Of a stretch of DNA of 35,314 bases, positions 1 through 8,492 are shown piece by piece (the stretch's first letter is position 1; each line of letters opens with the position of its first letter). The position numbers were made by a program, and so were the translations under genes. This DNA comes from Eubacterium sp. MSJ-13 (lineage in GTDB: Bacteria > Bacillota > Clostridia > Lachnospirales > Lachnospiraceae), in the NCBI RefSeq assembly GCF_018918235.1, contig NZ_JAHLQE010000026.1, positions 1 to 35,314 on the forward strand, in the 5' to 3' direction. The notes under the pieces are model-generated. The model was not told the origin of the DNA and made no database searches. It saw only the letters and a program-made list of their open reading frames with translations.

Positions 1-28
1 CAGCTAATAGTGTTATGAGCAAGTAGCA

Positions 29-51
29 AAGCGGATTGCGAATATCCGCTT
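29..51 (-). terminator. Possible weak terminator after the M56 gene
   Basis: An 8-bp inverted repeat (29-36 with 44-51, 7-nt loop) lies just past the stop codon of the M56 gene on the minus strand. It is followed by only a short TTG, so it is a poor intrinsic terminator. It could also be a 3' stabilising hairpin. Confidence 0.3.
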
Positions 52-54
52 GAC

Positions 55-2241
55 TTAGTTTATTGTAAGTGTATCATCCGAATCACTGTTATTATCAGAA
101 TTTTCCGAGTTATTGGTACCCTGAGAATAACTGAACTCATACTGATTTTCACTTTCAACATCATATTTATAACTTCCCTTAACGGTGACATTGTTTTTTG
201 CATTTGCAGCAAATCCTATTTTAAGTATATCTTTATCTTTTTCCTGCAGTGTGTAAACAACAATGTCATTTTCATCAAAACTTATACTGTCACCATTATA
301 TTGCTTAAAAACCTTACTTAACACGCTGTTACCGTCTTCCTGCTTATAATATACACTTTTAAGCTTTGTATCAAAAATCACAAATGTCTGCGATTTTGTT
401 CCATTGTATGTAAGAACTGCATATCGCTCACTATTATCTGTAGTCTGCGCCCACTGTATGTCACAATAATACCCTTTAATGTTACTAAATGTTTTGCTTA
501 CCCCGTCAGGTGTAATCTCAATTGACTTAATTTCTTCTGAACCCGTACTGTCCTTCTGGGTAATAACCTTTATAACCTCTCTTTCTGATGAATTTTTCAA
601 TGAATGTGTTGTCTCTTCATTTTCATTTGAAGCATCCACATTCTTATACTCCTTAAGTTGCTCATTCGTCAGTTCTTTTCTTGCAAAAATCTTTTTGTCA
701 CCATCCCACACATAAAATATCTTATTTCCTGCAATTTTACTCTTAATAACACCTGTGGTATCTTTAGGTATCTTAAATTCACATGAATTTGCCTGCACCC
801 CAGTTTTTCCTGTAAGGTATATAGGTTCTGATACACGCTGCAATGTATTTCCCTCTATATTCCACAGATAATATTCCTGCAGATTCGTTATATTTTTTTC
901 CTTTTTACTACTTGGCTTTTTTGCTATTGCCGTTTCCACATTAGACTCCGAAACCTCTATCTCCTGCCCTATGGCAATCTCATTTACATTATCACCGTTG
1001 TAATCCGATATGTATATCTCAAATCCTTTGTTAAAGTGAAGCTTATTCTCCCCACCAGTCAAATACAGATTATCAAGTTTTTCTTCAGCAAGCCTGTTTC
1101 CGGTACTATCTTCAAGAACGATACTAAATGCCCCATCGTATCCTTCATCACTTTCATCTCCATCTGTCATAATGACTTTTACAACCTGCTCAAGCCCGTC
1201 AGAATTTTTAACTGATATTTTTGCCACTACCATTTGCTCATTTTCTGAAAACAGCGGCTCATTTGTAGCCGTAACCTGAGATACATTTCCCTTACCATCC
1301 CACAAACCACCATTCCACAATAACTGAAGCGGTCTTACCATAAACCACCATATAAAAATAAGCAGACATAACAGAATAACTATCTGCCTGTCCTTTTTCT
1401 TTATCTTATTCTGATAAAGCATTTTAGACGCTCTGTCTTCAAGATAATTCTCCTGAAATGTAACTAATGATGGATTTATAACTTTTTTTCCTTTATCCAT
1501 ATTGATAATTTCCTGAGCATACTCAGCTTTTTTATCAATTCCAAAATAACTAATGGTGTCCTCATCTGCCGCAGACTCAATATCCCTGCATATAAAATAA
1601 TATGAAATCCACATCAGAGGATTGAACCATTGAATTGATGTAATAATAAATGCCATAATTCTAAATATTCCGTCATGTCTTTCCTTATGTATATCCATAT
1701 GCTTCAGTATGTATTTGGCCTCAGCAACCTTTATCTTCCCCGGAATATACTTCTTCTGTCTGAAAATCCCTGTCATAACGGGTATATTTAATTTTTGATA
1801 CTGATATATATCTTCACCAAGCATTTGTGATTTTGCAAGCCACTTCTTTATACGCATCTGCTTTACAAATGTATAACACCATATAAATATAACTCCCACT
1901 GCCCACAAAACACTACAGAAAGCAAAATTCATATTTACCGTAAACGGTTCTGAAAAAACGCTGTACCAACCCTTTAATGTTCCTCCTTCTGAAACAAACG
2001 AAAGTCCCACCGTCTCCAAAAAAATATGAACTTTTCTGTTAAATAACGGATACACCGAAAAAATACTGCTCATTGATATCGGACACACCATCCTGAACAA
2101 GTATAACATCCATAAATACAAGATAAATTTCTTTGGGGTGTTCACAATAATAAACCTTATAAACAATATTACCGGCAATGCTGCCACCGAGACAACCGCC
2201 ATCGAAAAAACCGTATAAAATAAACTATACAATATATTCAC
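55..2241 (-). CDS. BlaR1-like M56-family membrane protein with degenerate zinc motif
   Basis: 728 aa. Hydrophobic segments at about 5-33, 39-65, 105-125, 190-217 and 286-303 match the BlaR1/MecR1 membrane domain. The cytosolic loop carries the family's metalloprotease region (about 178-228) ending in an IESAADED stretch that supplies the distal acidic ligand (Glu222). Where functional members have HExxH, this one reads H181-M-D-I-H185, so the catalytic Glu is replaced by Met. About 420 residues follow the last membrane segment and are presumably extracellular; I recognise no penicillin-binding fold in them, and they end in a Ser/Asn/Asp-rich tail. The start is GTG directly after the TAA of the upstream hydrolase, with GGAGG inside that gene's last codons, which implies translational coupling. 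No BlaI-type repressor lies next to it. It is probably a signalling or sensor protein rather than an active protease. Confidence 0.8.
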   Translation of the reverse strand: MNILYSLFYTVFSMAVVSVAALPVILFIRFIIVNTPKKFILYLWMLYLFRMVCPISMSSIFSVYPLFNRKVHIFLETVGLSFVSEGGTLKGWYSVFSEPFTVNMNFAFCSVLWAVGVIFIWCYTFVKQMRIKKWLAKSQMLGEDIYQYQKLNIPVMTGIFRQKKYIPGKIKVAEAKYILKHMDIHKERHDGIFRIMAFIITSIQWFNPLMWISYYFICRDIESAADEDTISYFGIDKKAEYAQEIINMDKGKKVINPSLVTFQENYLEDRASKMLYQNKIKKKDRQIVILLCLLIFIWWFMVRPLQLLWNGGLWDGKGNVSQVTATNEPLFSENEQMVVAKISVKNSDGLEQVVKVIMTDGDESDEGYDGAFSIVLEDSTGNRLAEEKLDNLYLTGGENKLHFNKGFEIYISDYNGDNVNEIAIGQEIEVSESNVETAIAKKPSSKKEKNITNLQEYYLWNIEGNTLQRVSEPIYLTGKTGVQANSCEFKIPKDTTGVIKSKIAGNKIFYVWDGDKKIFARKELTNEQLKEYKNVDASNENEETTHSLKNSSEREVIKVITQKDSTGSEEIKSIEITPDGVSKTFSNIKGYYCDIQWAQTTDNSERYAVLTYNGTKSQTFVIFDTKLKSVYYKQEDGNSVLSKVFKQYNGDSISFDENDIVVYTLQEKDKDILKIGFAANAKNNVTVKGSYKYDVESENQYEFSYSQGTNNSENSDNNSDSDDTLTIN

Positions 2242-3219
2242 TTATGACTTTCCTCCTACCTGTTTATCCAAAAACTTCCAAATAACCTCATAATACCATT
2301 TTATGGTATTATAATCAGAACCATAAATCTCATGTCTTGAATTAGGTATTTTTATGAGAATAACATTTTTATTTGCCTTTGCAAATTTATTCTGCCCCTT
2401 ATTATCTACAACCATATCATTGTCTGCCTGAAGCAGCAATACCGGAATATCCACTCTTTTTGCCTCTCTCTGAAGTTTTCTAACCCCATTCATCGCGCCC
2501 ACACTCCAGCCGTATGTCGCACCATTCATGCGGTATCTCTCATTTTTCTCACGCTTTCTAAAAATATATTCATAGCGTGCCCCTGAGGTACAGCACCCAT
2601 AATCAGCTTCTCTCTGCCCATCAAATGCCCTCTGCCCCGGAACATACTTTTTCCCAACCGGAAACAATGCTGCATAAATCCTCAAAATCCTTGCTGCTAT
2701 CTCCGGCATTCCATCGTACTTCATTTTAAGCATCGGTGAAGTTAAGATTGCACAGTCAAACAGATGCGGATACTGCTCTAAAACAAGAGCCCCAATTGCT
2801 CCCCCCATAGAATGTGCATATAAAATATACTTATTATCACCACGCTCTTTTTTAACTATCTCACTCACAAATCCGGCAAAATCGCTCACATATTCATTAA
2901 AATCTTCCACATACACCTTTGAAAGATCATCTACTTCCCTGTCAGACTTTCCATGCCCTCTGTGCTCTGGAATGTAAACAGAATACCCCTTACAGAAAAA
3001 ATAATAAATGACTTCCTCAAATTTTTCTGCAAATTCACAAAATCCATGTGAAATAACAACAACAGCTTTTTCGTCAGGATTTATAAACTTCTCATAATAA
3101 AGTCTCTTACTATCTTTTGTATTATAAAAACCCATCTCCTTTACTTTTGAAAGTTTAGGAACTACTATTTTTTCCATATCATCAATAAATCTACTATCTT
3201 TTATATACATATCACCCAT
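2242..3219 (-). CDS. Alpha/beta hydrolase, lysophospholipase/monoacylglycerol lipase-like (S33)
   Basis: 325 aa, soluble, no signal peptide. It has the Hydrolase_4 (serine aminopeptidase S33) layout: an oxyanion region ISHGF at 56-60, the PEHRGHGKS stretch at 84-92, the nucleophile elbow AHSMGG with Ser137, an acidic residue in QADNDMVVD (Asp268) and a catalytic His296 in NSRHE. The elbow begins with Ala instead of Gly, which occurs in this family. It probably hydrolyses an ester such as a lysophospholipid or monoacylglycerol; the substrate cannot be told from sequence. The ATG has a good AGGAG 6-7 nt upstream. Its last codons contain the ribosome binding site of the M56 gene, so the two form an operon. 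Confidence 0.85.
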   Translation of the reverse strand: MGDMYIKDSRFIDDMEKIVVPKLSKVKEMGFYNTKDSKRLYYEKFINPDEKAVVVISHGFCEFAEKFEEVIYYFFCKGYSVYIPEHRGHGKSDREVDDLSKVYVEDFNEYVSDFAGFVSEIVKKERGDNKYILYAHSMGGAIGALVLEQYPHLFDCAILTSPMLKMKYDGMPEIAARILRIYAALFPVGKKYVPGQRAFDGQREADYGCCTSGARYEYIFRKREKNERYRMNGATYGWSVGAMNGVRKLQREAKRVDIPVLLLQADNDMVVDNKGQNKFAKANKNVILIKIPNSRHEIYGSDYNTIKWYYEVIWKFLDKQVGGKS

Positions 3220-3379
3220 AATATTCTCCTTGTTCTAAAGCATATTTTTATTTTAGCCAAACTCTGATTTTTCATGTAATAACTTGTCTGAATAATACCA
3301 TATTTATTTGTAATTGTGTATTTATTTAATGTGAATTTTATTGTAAAATGTATGTACAATATCAGAAAGGAGAACTTTT

Positions 3380-5122
3380 ATGAATTTTAAAAACATTAAA
3401 AATGTAAGTATAAAATTCAAAATAATGTTACCCGTTGCTGTTATTATAGCACTTCTTGTATTATCAAGCGTAACAACAATAAGAATAGCAAATAATATGC
3501 TAAGCGTAGGTCAGGAGATTACTGACAATTATTCCGCAAGCCTTGTAAAACTCGGAGAAATATCTGAAAACTTTGAAAAGTTAAACGGTATTATCTATAA
3601 ACATTGTATAGCCACCGATGATACCGTCAAAAGTACTCTTGTAAAGGATTACAAAAACACATTGAGTGAAATCTCTAAGCTTTGCATTAGTTATAAGAAA
3701 ACACTCAATAACGGCGAAGAAACTACAAGTTTTAACGAATTTCAACAAAATTATAAGCAGTACCTTGAAGACTATAAAACAGCAATAAATGCAAGCAAAT
3801 CCGGTCAGGGTATCATAGCCTCACAGATGGCAAATGATACGCTTATGACGCAGTCATCAAAAATTGAACAAAATATCGAAAAAATGCAAAAAGCTAATCA
3901 GACAGCCATGGATAATGGTGTACTTGAGCAGAAAAAGGTTTATAGGACAAGTCAGATAAGCGGTATAACATTACTTGTAATAGGCTTATTACTCGGATTG
4001 GATGTACTTTTCATCTGCTATAAAGCTGTCTGTCGTCCCGTTGCACGCATGAACAAAGACCTCTCTGAAATCATTGACGAGATAAATGCCGGCAAAGGTG
4101 ATCTCACAAAACGAATTCACATTCATGGCATGGATGAAATTGGTGCCATAGGTACAAGTATAAACCACTTTATTGAAACCTTGCAGAATATTATGAAAAA
4201 AATCACTTCAAACACTGACAAACTTGAAGATATTGTAGGAACAGTTTCTGACAAGGTCATAAAGGCAAATGACAACTCATGTGATATATCCGCAGTTATG
4301 CAGGAACTTTCTTCATCTATGGAAGAAGTATCTGCTACTGTTATATCTGTAAATGATAATGCCGGAAATGTCGATTCAAGCATTTCAGAACTTTCAGACG
4401 AATCAGCAAAACTTCTTGAATATGTAAACGAAATGAAAACGCGTGCAAGTGAACTTGAACAGACAGCCATTCAAAATGGTGATACTGCAAACCAGATAAT
4501 AGGTGGAATTATTGAAAGTCTTGAAACCGCAATTGAAGAAAGCAAGAGTGTAGACAAGGTTAATGATCTTACAAAAGACATATTAAATATCTCAAGCCAG
4601 ACAAACCTTCTTGCTTTAAATGCTTCTATTGAAGCTGCAAGAGCCGGGGAAGCTGGAAAAGGATTTGCCGTTGTAGCAGATGAAATCCGCCAGCTCGCAG
4701 ACTCAAGCCGGGAGGCTGCCAACAACATTCAGAATATAAACGGAATGGTTATCATAGCTGTAAAGGAATTAACCGAAAATTCAAATCAAATGATAGAGTA
4801 CATAACAAACAATGTTATGGAAGACTATGTCGGATTTGTAAAGTCAGGTCACCAATATAATGATGATGCTGAACATGTTTCTGAAATAGTCAACAAATTT
4901 AACAATATGGCATCAGCTATCAAAACAGCTATTACAAATGTATCTGATTCCCTTGATGGTATTTCGACCGCAGTCGAAGAAAGTTCAAATGGAATTACAA
5001 CAGTTGCAACAAATACAACTGATCTTGTATCAAGCATTGAGGATATTTCAGGGAAAATGACTATAAACGAACAGATTGCCGACGAATTAAAATCCGAAGC
5101 AGACAGATTCATATCACTTTAA
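3380..5122 (+). CDS. Methyl-accepting chemotaxis protein, four-helix-bundle sensor
   Basis: 580 aa. Order: membrane segment 1 (about 14-34), a helical extracellular sensor of about 150 residues resembling 4HB_MCP, membrane segment 2 (about 192-214), HAMP (about 215-268), then the long coiled-coil signalling domain. The conserved hairpin tip that contacts CheA/CheW is at about 400-440 ([20 protein letters not shown]). There is no C-terminal CheR-tether pentapeptide; the protein ends DRFISL. The ligand is unknown. It is monocistronic: AAAGGAG precedes the ATG and a bidirectional terminator follows. I saw no clear sigma-D-type promoter upstream. Confidence 0.92.
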   Translation: MNFKNIKNVSIKFKIMLPVAVIIALLVLSSVTTIRIANNMLSVGQEITDNYSASLVKLGEISENFEKLNGIIYKHCIATDDTVKSTLVKDYKNTLSEISKLCISYKKTLNNGEETTSFNEFQQNYKQYLEDYKTAINASKSGQGIIASQMANDTLMTQSSKIEQNIEKMQKANQTAMDNGVLEQKKVYRTSQISGITLLVIGLLLGLDVLFICYKAVCRPVARMNKDLSEIIDEINAGKGDLTKRIHIHGMDEIGAIGTSINHFIETLQNIMKKITSNTDKLEDIVGTVSDKVIKANDNSCDISAVMQELSSSMEEVSATVISVNDNAGNVDSSISELSDESAKLLEYVNEMKTRASELEQTAIQNGDTANQIIGGIIESLETAIEESKSVDKVNDLTKDILNISSQTNLLALNASIEAARAGEAGKGFAVVADEIRQLADSSREAANNIQNINGMVIIAVKELTENSNQMIEYITNNVMEDYVGFVKSGHQYNDDAEHVSEIVNKFNNMASAIKTAITNVSDSLDGISTAVEESSNGITTVATNTTDLVSSIEDISGKMTINEQIADELKSEADRFISL

Positions 5123-5148
5123 TATTCTTTTTATTTAGATTTGTAAAC

Positions 5149-5192
5149 ATGTGGCTGTCACATTTTCATTAATGCGACAGCCACATATTTTA
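5149..5192. terminator. Bidirectional terminator between chemoreceptor and CsoR-type gene
   Basis: An 11-bp perfect stem (ATGTGGCTGTC at 5149-5159 with its complement at 5176-5186), extended inside by CATT/AATG, is followed on the plus strand by ATTTTATT. It separates the plus-strand chemoreceptor from the minus-strand regulator gene that ends at 5242. Confidence 0.75.
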
Positions 5193-5241
5193 TTAAAACA
5201 AAAATTTAATTTGCCTATATTAAATGCAATAACCATAAAGA

Positions 5242-5553
5242 TCATTTCATAAATTTATCAATTGCTTCTTCCAACTGGCGTATTGCTTCTTCATCATCAT
5301 TTTTTGCAGCATGAACAATACAATGTTCTATATGATCCTTTAAAATAATCTTGCCTGTATTGTTTATAGCTGATTTTACAGCCGAAAGCTGTATAAGCAC
5401 TTCCGTACAATCCCTTCCATCTTCTACCATACGCTTCACCGACTCCAAATGACCAATTGCACGCGATAATCTGTTTAAAACAGCCTTTGTCTGTGTATGA
5501 CTGTGCGTGTGGCTGCCATAACTATTTTCAATGCTCTCTTTATCTCCGTCCAT
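5242..5553 (-). CDS. CsoR/RcnR-family metal-responsive repressor
   Basis: 103 aa from the ATG at 5551-5553. The frame opens 5 codons earlier at a TTG, but the strong GGAGGAATATA ribosome binding site lies inside that extension, so the ATG is the real start. The protein is an all-helical DUF156 (CsoR/RcnR/FrmR) repressor. The expected ligand set is visible: Cys49, His74 and Cys78 (HxxxC), as in Cu(I)-sensing CsoR and Ni-sensing InrS. The N-terminus carries a His-rich stretch (SHTHSHTQ), a feature associated with Ni/Co sensing in RcnR/InrS. It sits 54 bp downstream of the CbiO ATPase on the same strand, which points to nickel or cobalt rather than copper. A matching GC-tract operator candidate lies at 6534-6547. 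Confidence 0.88.
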   Translation of the reverse strand: MDGDKESIENSYGSHTHSHTQTKAVLNRLSRAIGHLESVKRMVEDGRDCTEVLIQLSAVKSAINNTGKIILKDHIEHCIVHAAKNDDEEAIRQLEEAIDKFMK

Positions 5554-5607
5554 TATATTCCTCCACAATTTACACCACCAATTTTTCCAGATTCTGATTC
5601 TGTAAAT

Positions 5608-6357
5608 TCACATTCTCCACTTTGGCTTCTGCATACATAACGGAAGTTCAAGTCCCGCACTAACAAGTAATTTCTCATCTGTCAAAATTTCCCTTGTAGC
5701 TGCATCCTTTATCACCCTGCCATCCGACATCAAAATAACCCTGTCACACACCTCAAGTACCATATCAAGATCATGCGAAGCAATTATCTTAAGCTGTTTT
5801 GTATTATTTAAAATATTTATAAGATTTCTTCTGTTTGCAGGGTCAAGTGCTATCGACGGCTCATCCATAAGTATTATATCAGGTTCCATTCCAAGAATAG
5901 TCGCTATCGACACCATCTTTTTCTCGCCGCCCGACAATTTATATGTTTGTCTGTCACGCAGATATCCAATATGAATACTATCCAGTGCATTGTCAACCCT
6001 CTGTTTTGTCTCCTTCTCATTCAGCCCATAATTTCTAGGTGCAAATGCTATCTCATCATAAACATTTGACATAAAAAGCTGACTTTCCGAATCCTGAAAT
6101 ACATATCCCATCTTCGCTCTTATCCTTGCAAGATTTTTCTTGATAACAGGCATACCCTCAATCTCTATCTCACCGTCAAATCCTAAATTCAAACCGATAA
6201 GAAGCCTGAGTAACGTTGACTTTCCCACTCCGTTTGCTCCTATAAGACCTATATTTTCCTGTCCATATGCACTTATCGAAATATTCTTTAATATTTCATT
6301 TCCAGATTCATATCTGAAACTAACATCTCTCACCTCAATACTTATATCATTTGCCAT
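5608..6357 (-). CDS. cbiO: ECF-type nickel/cobalt transporter ATPase (CbiO-like)
   Basis: 249 aa from the ATG at 6355-6357, which has GGTGG 8 nt upstream; the upstream in-frame ATGs at 6399 and 6387 lack a ribosome binding site. All ABC ATPase motifs are intact: Walker A GANGVGKST (40-48), Q-loop Gln88 in YVFQDSESQLF, signature LSGGEKK (141-147), Walker B IILMDEP (161-167) and switch His195. The YVFQDSESQLF pattern is typical of CbiO/EcfA ATPases. It should energise the CbiM/CbiQ membrane module encoded divergently from 6689. A single ATPase gene fits a CbiO homodimer. It is likely co-transcribed with the CsoR-type regulator downstream. Confidence 0.9.
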   Translation of the reverse strand: MANDISIEVRDVSFRYESGNEILKNISISAYGQENIGLIGANGVGKSTLLRLLIGLNLGFDGEIEIEGMPVIKKNLARIRAKMGYVFQDSESQLFMSNVYDEIAFAPRNYGLNEKETKQRVDNALDSIHIGYLRDRQTYKLSGGEKKMVSIATILGMEPDIILMDEPSIALDPANRRNLINILNNTKQLKIIASHDLDMVLEVCDRVILMSDGRVIKDAATREILTDEKLLVSAGLELPLCMQKPKWRM

Positions 6358-6496
6358 CTTACTATCCACCCGTTTCTTATAAAGCATACAATTTCTCATT
6401 ACTAATCTTAATTTTAATCTACTTTATTTTTACATTTACTTTTTGTTCTTAAATAATATCAGATTTTATATATCATTTCCACATAGTTATGATATA

Positions 6497-6527
6497 AAAA
6501 GATTAAAAATTTTATTTTTAATCTTTT
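6497..6527. other. Perfect 13-bp A/T inverted repeat in the cbiO/cbiM intergenic region
   Basis: AAAAGATTAAAAA (6497-6509) and its exact complement (6515-6527) flank a 5-nt spacer. It lies in the leader region of cbiO on the minus strand, next to the C6 tract. It could be an RNA hairpin, which would end in TTTT on either strand, or simply AT-rich promoter DNA. Confidence 0.5.
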
Positions 6528-6533
6528 CAAAAA

Positions 6534-6547
6534 TATCCCCCCAGGTA
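6534..6547. promoter_or_regulatory. Candidate CsoR/RcnR-family operator
   Basis: TATCCCCCCAGGTA, read on the other strand as TACCTGGGGGGATA. A run of six G/C flanked by TA-containing half-sites resembles the operator type described for RcnR (TACT-G6-N-AGTA) and other CsoR-family repressors. Such a G/C run stands out in this AT-rich intergenic region. It lies between the divergent cbiO and cbiM genes, and a CsoR-family gene is in the same cluster. The regulator assignment is inference. Confidence 0.55.
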
Positions 6548-6549
6548 GC

Positions 6550-6564
6550 TTACACAATATGTAA
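6550..6564. promoter_or_regulatory. Short dyad TTACA-N5-TGTAA beside the operator candidate
   Basis: A 5+5 inverted repeat (TTACA, CAATA spacer, TGTAA) lies 2 nt beyond the candidate CsoR-type operator, in the cbiM leader. I know no regulator for it. It may be part of the operator region or chance. Confidence 0.3.
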
Positions 6565-6608
6565 AAATATGTTAATCTTTTATAAGATGAAAACAATCCA
6601 GACAGTAT

Positions 6609-6656
6609 AAAGTATCGGAACAACGATGTTCAAAGTTCAGATGCTTTTTTTGTTTT
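6609..6656 (+). terminator. Intrinsic terminator in the cbiM leader (attenuator candidate)
   Basis: A 13-position stem (6609-6621 with 6635-6647, one G-A mismatch and one G-U pair) is followed by seven T and then GTTTT. No plus-strand gene lies upstream of it before 6400, so it can only end transcripts that started in the leader of cbiM. The segment GAACA (6618-6622) can pair either in this stem or with TGTTC at 6627-6631, giving a mutually exclusive alternative hairpin. No known metal riboswitch consensus was recognised upstream. Confidence 0.65.
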
Positions 6657-6688
6657 ATACTAAATATCTTTAGATTGGAGTGATTTAT

Positions 6689-7699
6689 ATGCATATGGCA
6701 GATGCACTTGTATCAGCAGGTGTTGCCGGAACAATGTATGCACTTTCGGCAGGTGTTGCCTCTTATTCAGTCAAAAATATTCACCTTGAAAATGACAGCA
6801 AAAAAATTCCTGTTATGGGTGTAATGGGTGCATTTGTTTTTGCTGCCCAGATGATAAATTTTACGATTCCCGGAACAGGTTCAAGCGGTCACTTGTGCGG
6901 TGGTATGCTTCTGACAGCATTATTAGGTCCATACGCAGCTTTTCTGACACTCATTGGAGTCTTGCTCATTCAGTGTCTCTTTTTCGCTGACGGAGGCCTT
7001 CTTGCATTTGGATGCAATGTATGGAATATGGCATTTTACGGTTGTTTTATCGGCTGGTTTCTCATTTGGAAACCGTTCAAAAAATCAGGACTAAGTAAAA
7101 CAAAAATTATAGCTGCATCTGTTCTCGGCTCTGTCATATCTCTTCAGTTTGGTGCTCTGAGTGTCTCACTTGAAACCAAACTTTCCGGTATCACAGAACT
7201 TCCTTTTATAGTTTTCGTGAAAACCATGCAGCCAATCCATCTTGCAATAGGACTTATTGAAGGACTTATTACTGCTGCCGTACTCATCTTTATATATGAG
7301 GCACGTCCCGAGATGCTTGAAGAAACAGGAAACAATTCAACAGCTAAACATACCACAAACAAAATATCATTCAAAAAAACACTGTTTCTGCTTTTTATAA
7401 TCTCGCTTATAACAGGAGGAATCATCTCACTTTTTGCCTCATCACACCCTGACGGACTTGAATGGTCTATTCAGAAATTAACGGGCTCAACTGATGTTGC
7501 AGGAAAATCAGATAAAATACATTCTTTCTTTTCATCTATTCAGGATGTACTATCATTTTTACCTGATTATACATTTAAAAATTCAAATGCAGCAAACGGT
7601 ACATCATTTTCAGGCATAACCGGCTCTATCATAGTGCTTCTTTTATGCACAGCCCTATGCCTTATAATAAAATCAATTAAAAAACGAAAAAACAAATAA
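6689..7699 (+). CDS. cbiM: Nickel/cobalt ECF transporter substrate-binding protein, CbiM fused to PDGLE (CbiN-like) domain
   Basis: 336 aa. The ATG at 6689 is chosen over a GTG at 6680 for two reasons: GGAG lies 8 nt upstream, and it gives an N-terminus MHMADAL. In this family the amino group of Met1 and the side chain of His2 bind the metal, so His must be residue 2. A second conserved ligand candidate, His68, lies in GSSGHLCGG. Residues 1-220 are the multi-span CbiM/NikM domain. After a polar linker, a membrane segment (about 232-250) leads to SSHPDGLEWS, the hallmark of the PDGLE domain that is often a separate CbiN/NikN protein. A last membrane segment ends in a Lys/Arg-rich tail. It works with CbiQ (19 bp downstream) and the divergent CbiO. 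Nickel versus cobalt cannot be decided. Confidence 0.92.
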   Translation: MHMADALVSAGVAGTMYALSAGVASYSVKNIHLENDSKKIPVMGVMGAFVFAAQMINFTIPGTGSSGHLCGGMLLTALLGPYAAFLTLIGVLLIQCLFFADGGLLAFGCNVWNMAFYGCFIGWFLIWKPFKKSGLSKTKIIAASVLGSVISLQFGALSVSLETKLSGITELPFIVFVKTMQPIHLAIGLIEGLITAAVLIFIYEARPEMLEETGNNSTAKHTTNKISFKKTLFLLFIISLITGGIISLFASSHPDGLEWSIQKLTGSTDVAGKSDKIHSFFSSIQDVLSFLPDYTFKNSNAANGTSFSGITGSIIVLLLCTALCLIIKSIKKRKNK

Positions 7700-7718
7700 A
7701 AATAAACAGGAAAGAAAA

Positions 7719-8492
7719 ATGACTGAAAAAAAACAGAAAAATAAGATAGGAAATGCAATATATGAGATAACAAAAATAGATGAACTTGCCAGGCAGGACA
7801 AATGGATAAACAACATTCATCCTCTTGTCAAGCTCATCGTATCAATTTTTTATATCATATCAATTATATCAACATCCAAATACGATATAAGCAGGCTTAT
7901 AACTCTGTCCATCTTCCCGACAGCTATATTTATTCTCGGAGACATAAGTTTTAAAGACAGTCTTAAACGCCTTAAAATAGTATTACCTCTTGTCTGTCTG
8001 GTCGGCATATTAAACCCTTTCTTTGACAGACATATAATATTCAGATTTCAAGGTATCAGACTTAACGAAAATCTTACCATCTTAAAAAACTTTGGAGTCA
8101 CAAATGGCATGCTGTCGATGTTAACACTGACATTAAAAGGCATATTAACTGTATTTGCATCATATCTTCTAATTGCAACAACTACAATAGAAAAAATATG
8201 TTATGCCCTAAGACTGCTAAAAGTTCCATCGATTATAGTGACACAGATAATGCTTACATACAGATATGTCACTCTCCTGCTCTCAGAAGCCCACCGCATA
8301 ACACAGGCATATGCTCTTCGTGCACCAAACCAAAAAGGTATACATATTAAAAACTGGGGGTCACTCCTCGGACAGCTTCTGCTGCAAACCATAGACCGGG
8401 CAGATGAAGTCTATGTATCTATGAGTCTCCGGGGTTTTAATGGTGATTTTCCAAATCCTGATAAAAACAAACCCACTACCCCACAAGCATAA
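7719..8492 (+). CDS. cbiQ: ECF transporter T component (CbiQ/EcfT)
   Basis: 257 aa, several membrane spans (about 35-55, 62-78, 87-105, 145-165 and near the C-terminus). It contains the two cytoplasmic coupling motifs by which EcfT proteins bind their ATPases: YALRAPN (about 204-210) and MSLRGFNGDF (about 240-249). AGGAAAG precedes the ATG. The gene follows cbiM closely and ends inside a convergent bidirectional terminator, so cbiM-cbiQ is a two-gene transcript. Function: membrane scaffold linking CbiM to CbiO in nickel/cobalt uptake. Confidence 0.9.
   Translation: MTEKKQKNKIGNAIYEITKIDELARQDKWINNIHPLVKLIVSIFYIISIISTSKYDISRLITLSIFPTAIFILGDISFKDSLKRLKIVLPLVCLVGILNPFFDRHIIFRFQGIRLNENLTILKNFGVTNGMLSMLTLTLKGILTVFASYLLIATTTIEKICYALRLLKVPSIIVTQIMLTYRYVTLLLSEAHRITQAYALRAPNQKGIHIKNWGSLLGQLLLQTIDRADEVYVSMSLRGFNGDFPNPDKNKPTTPQA

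Noticed and set aside
4123-5112. Antisense open frames inside the first chemoreceptor
   Set aside because: They lie fully within the chemoreceptor coding sequence, are Ser-rich shadows of its repetitive coiled coil and have no ribosome binding site.
6400-6660. Cobalamin or NiCo riboswitch upstream of cbiM
   Set aside because: The conserved core strings of either class, as I know them, are absent; only a terminator-like stem and an A/T dyad are visible, so no class is assigned.
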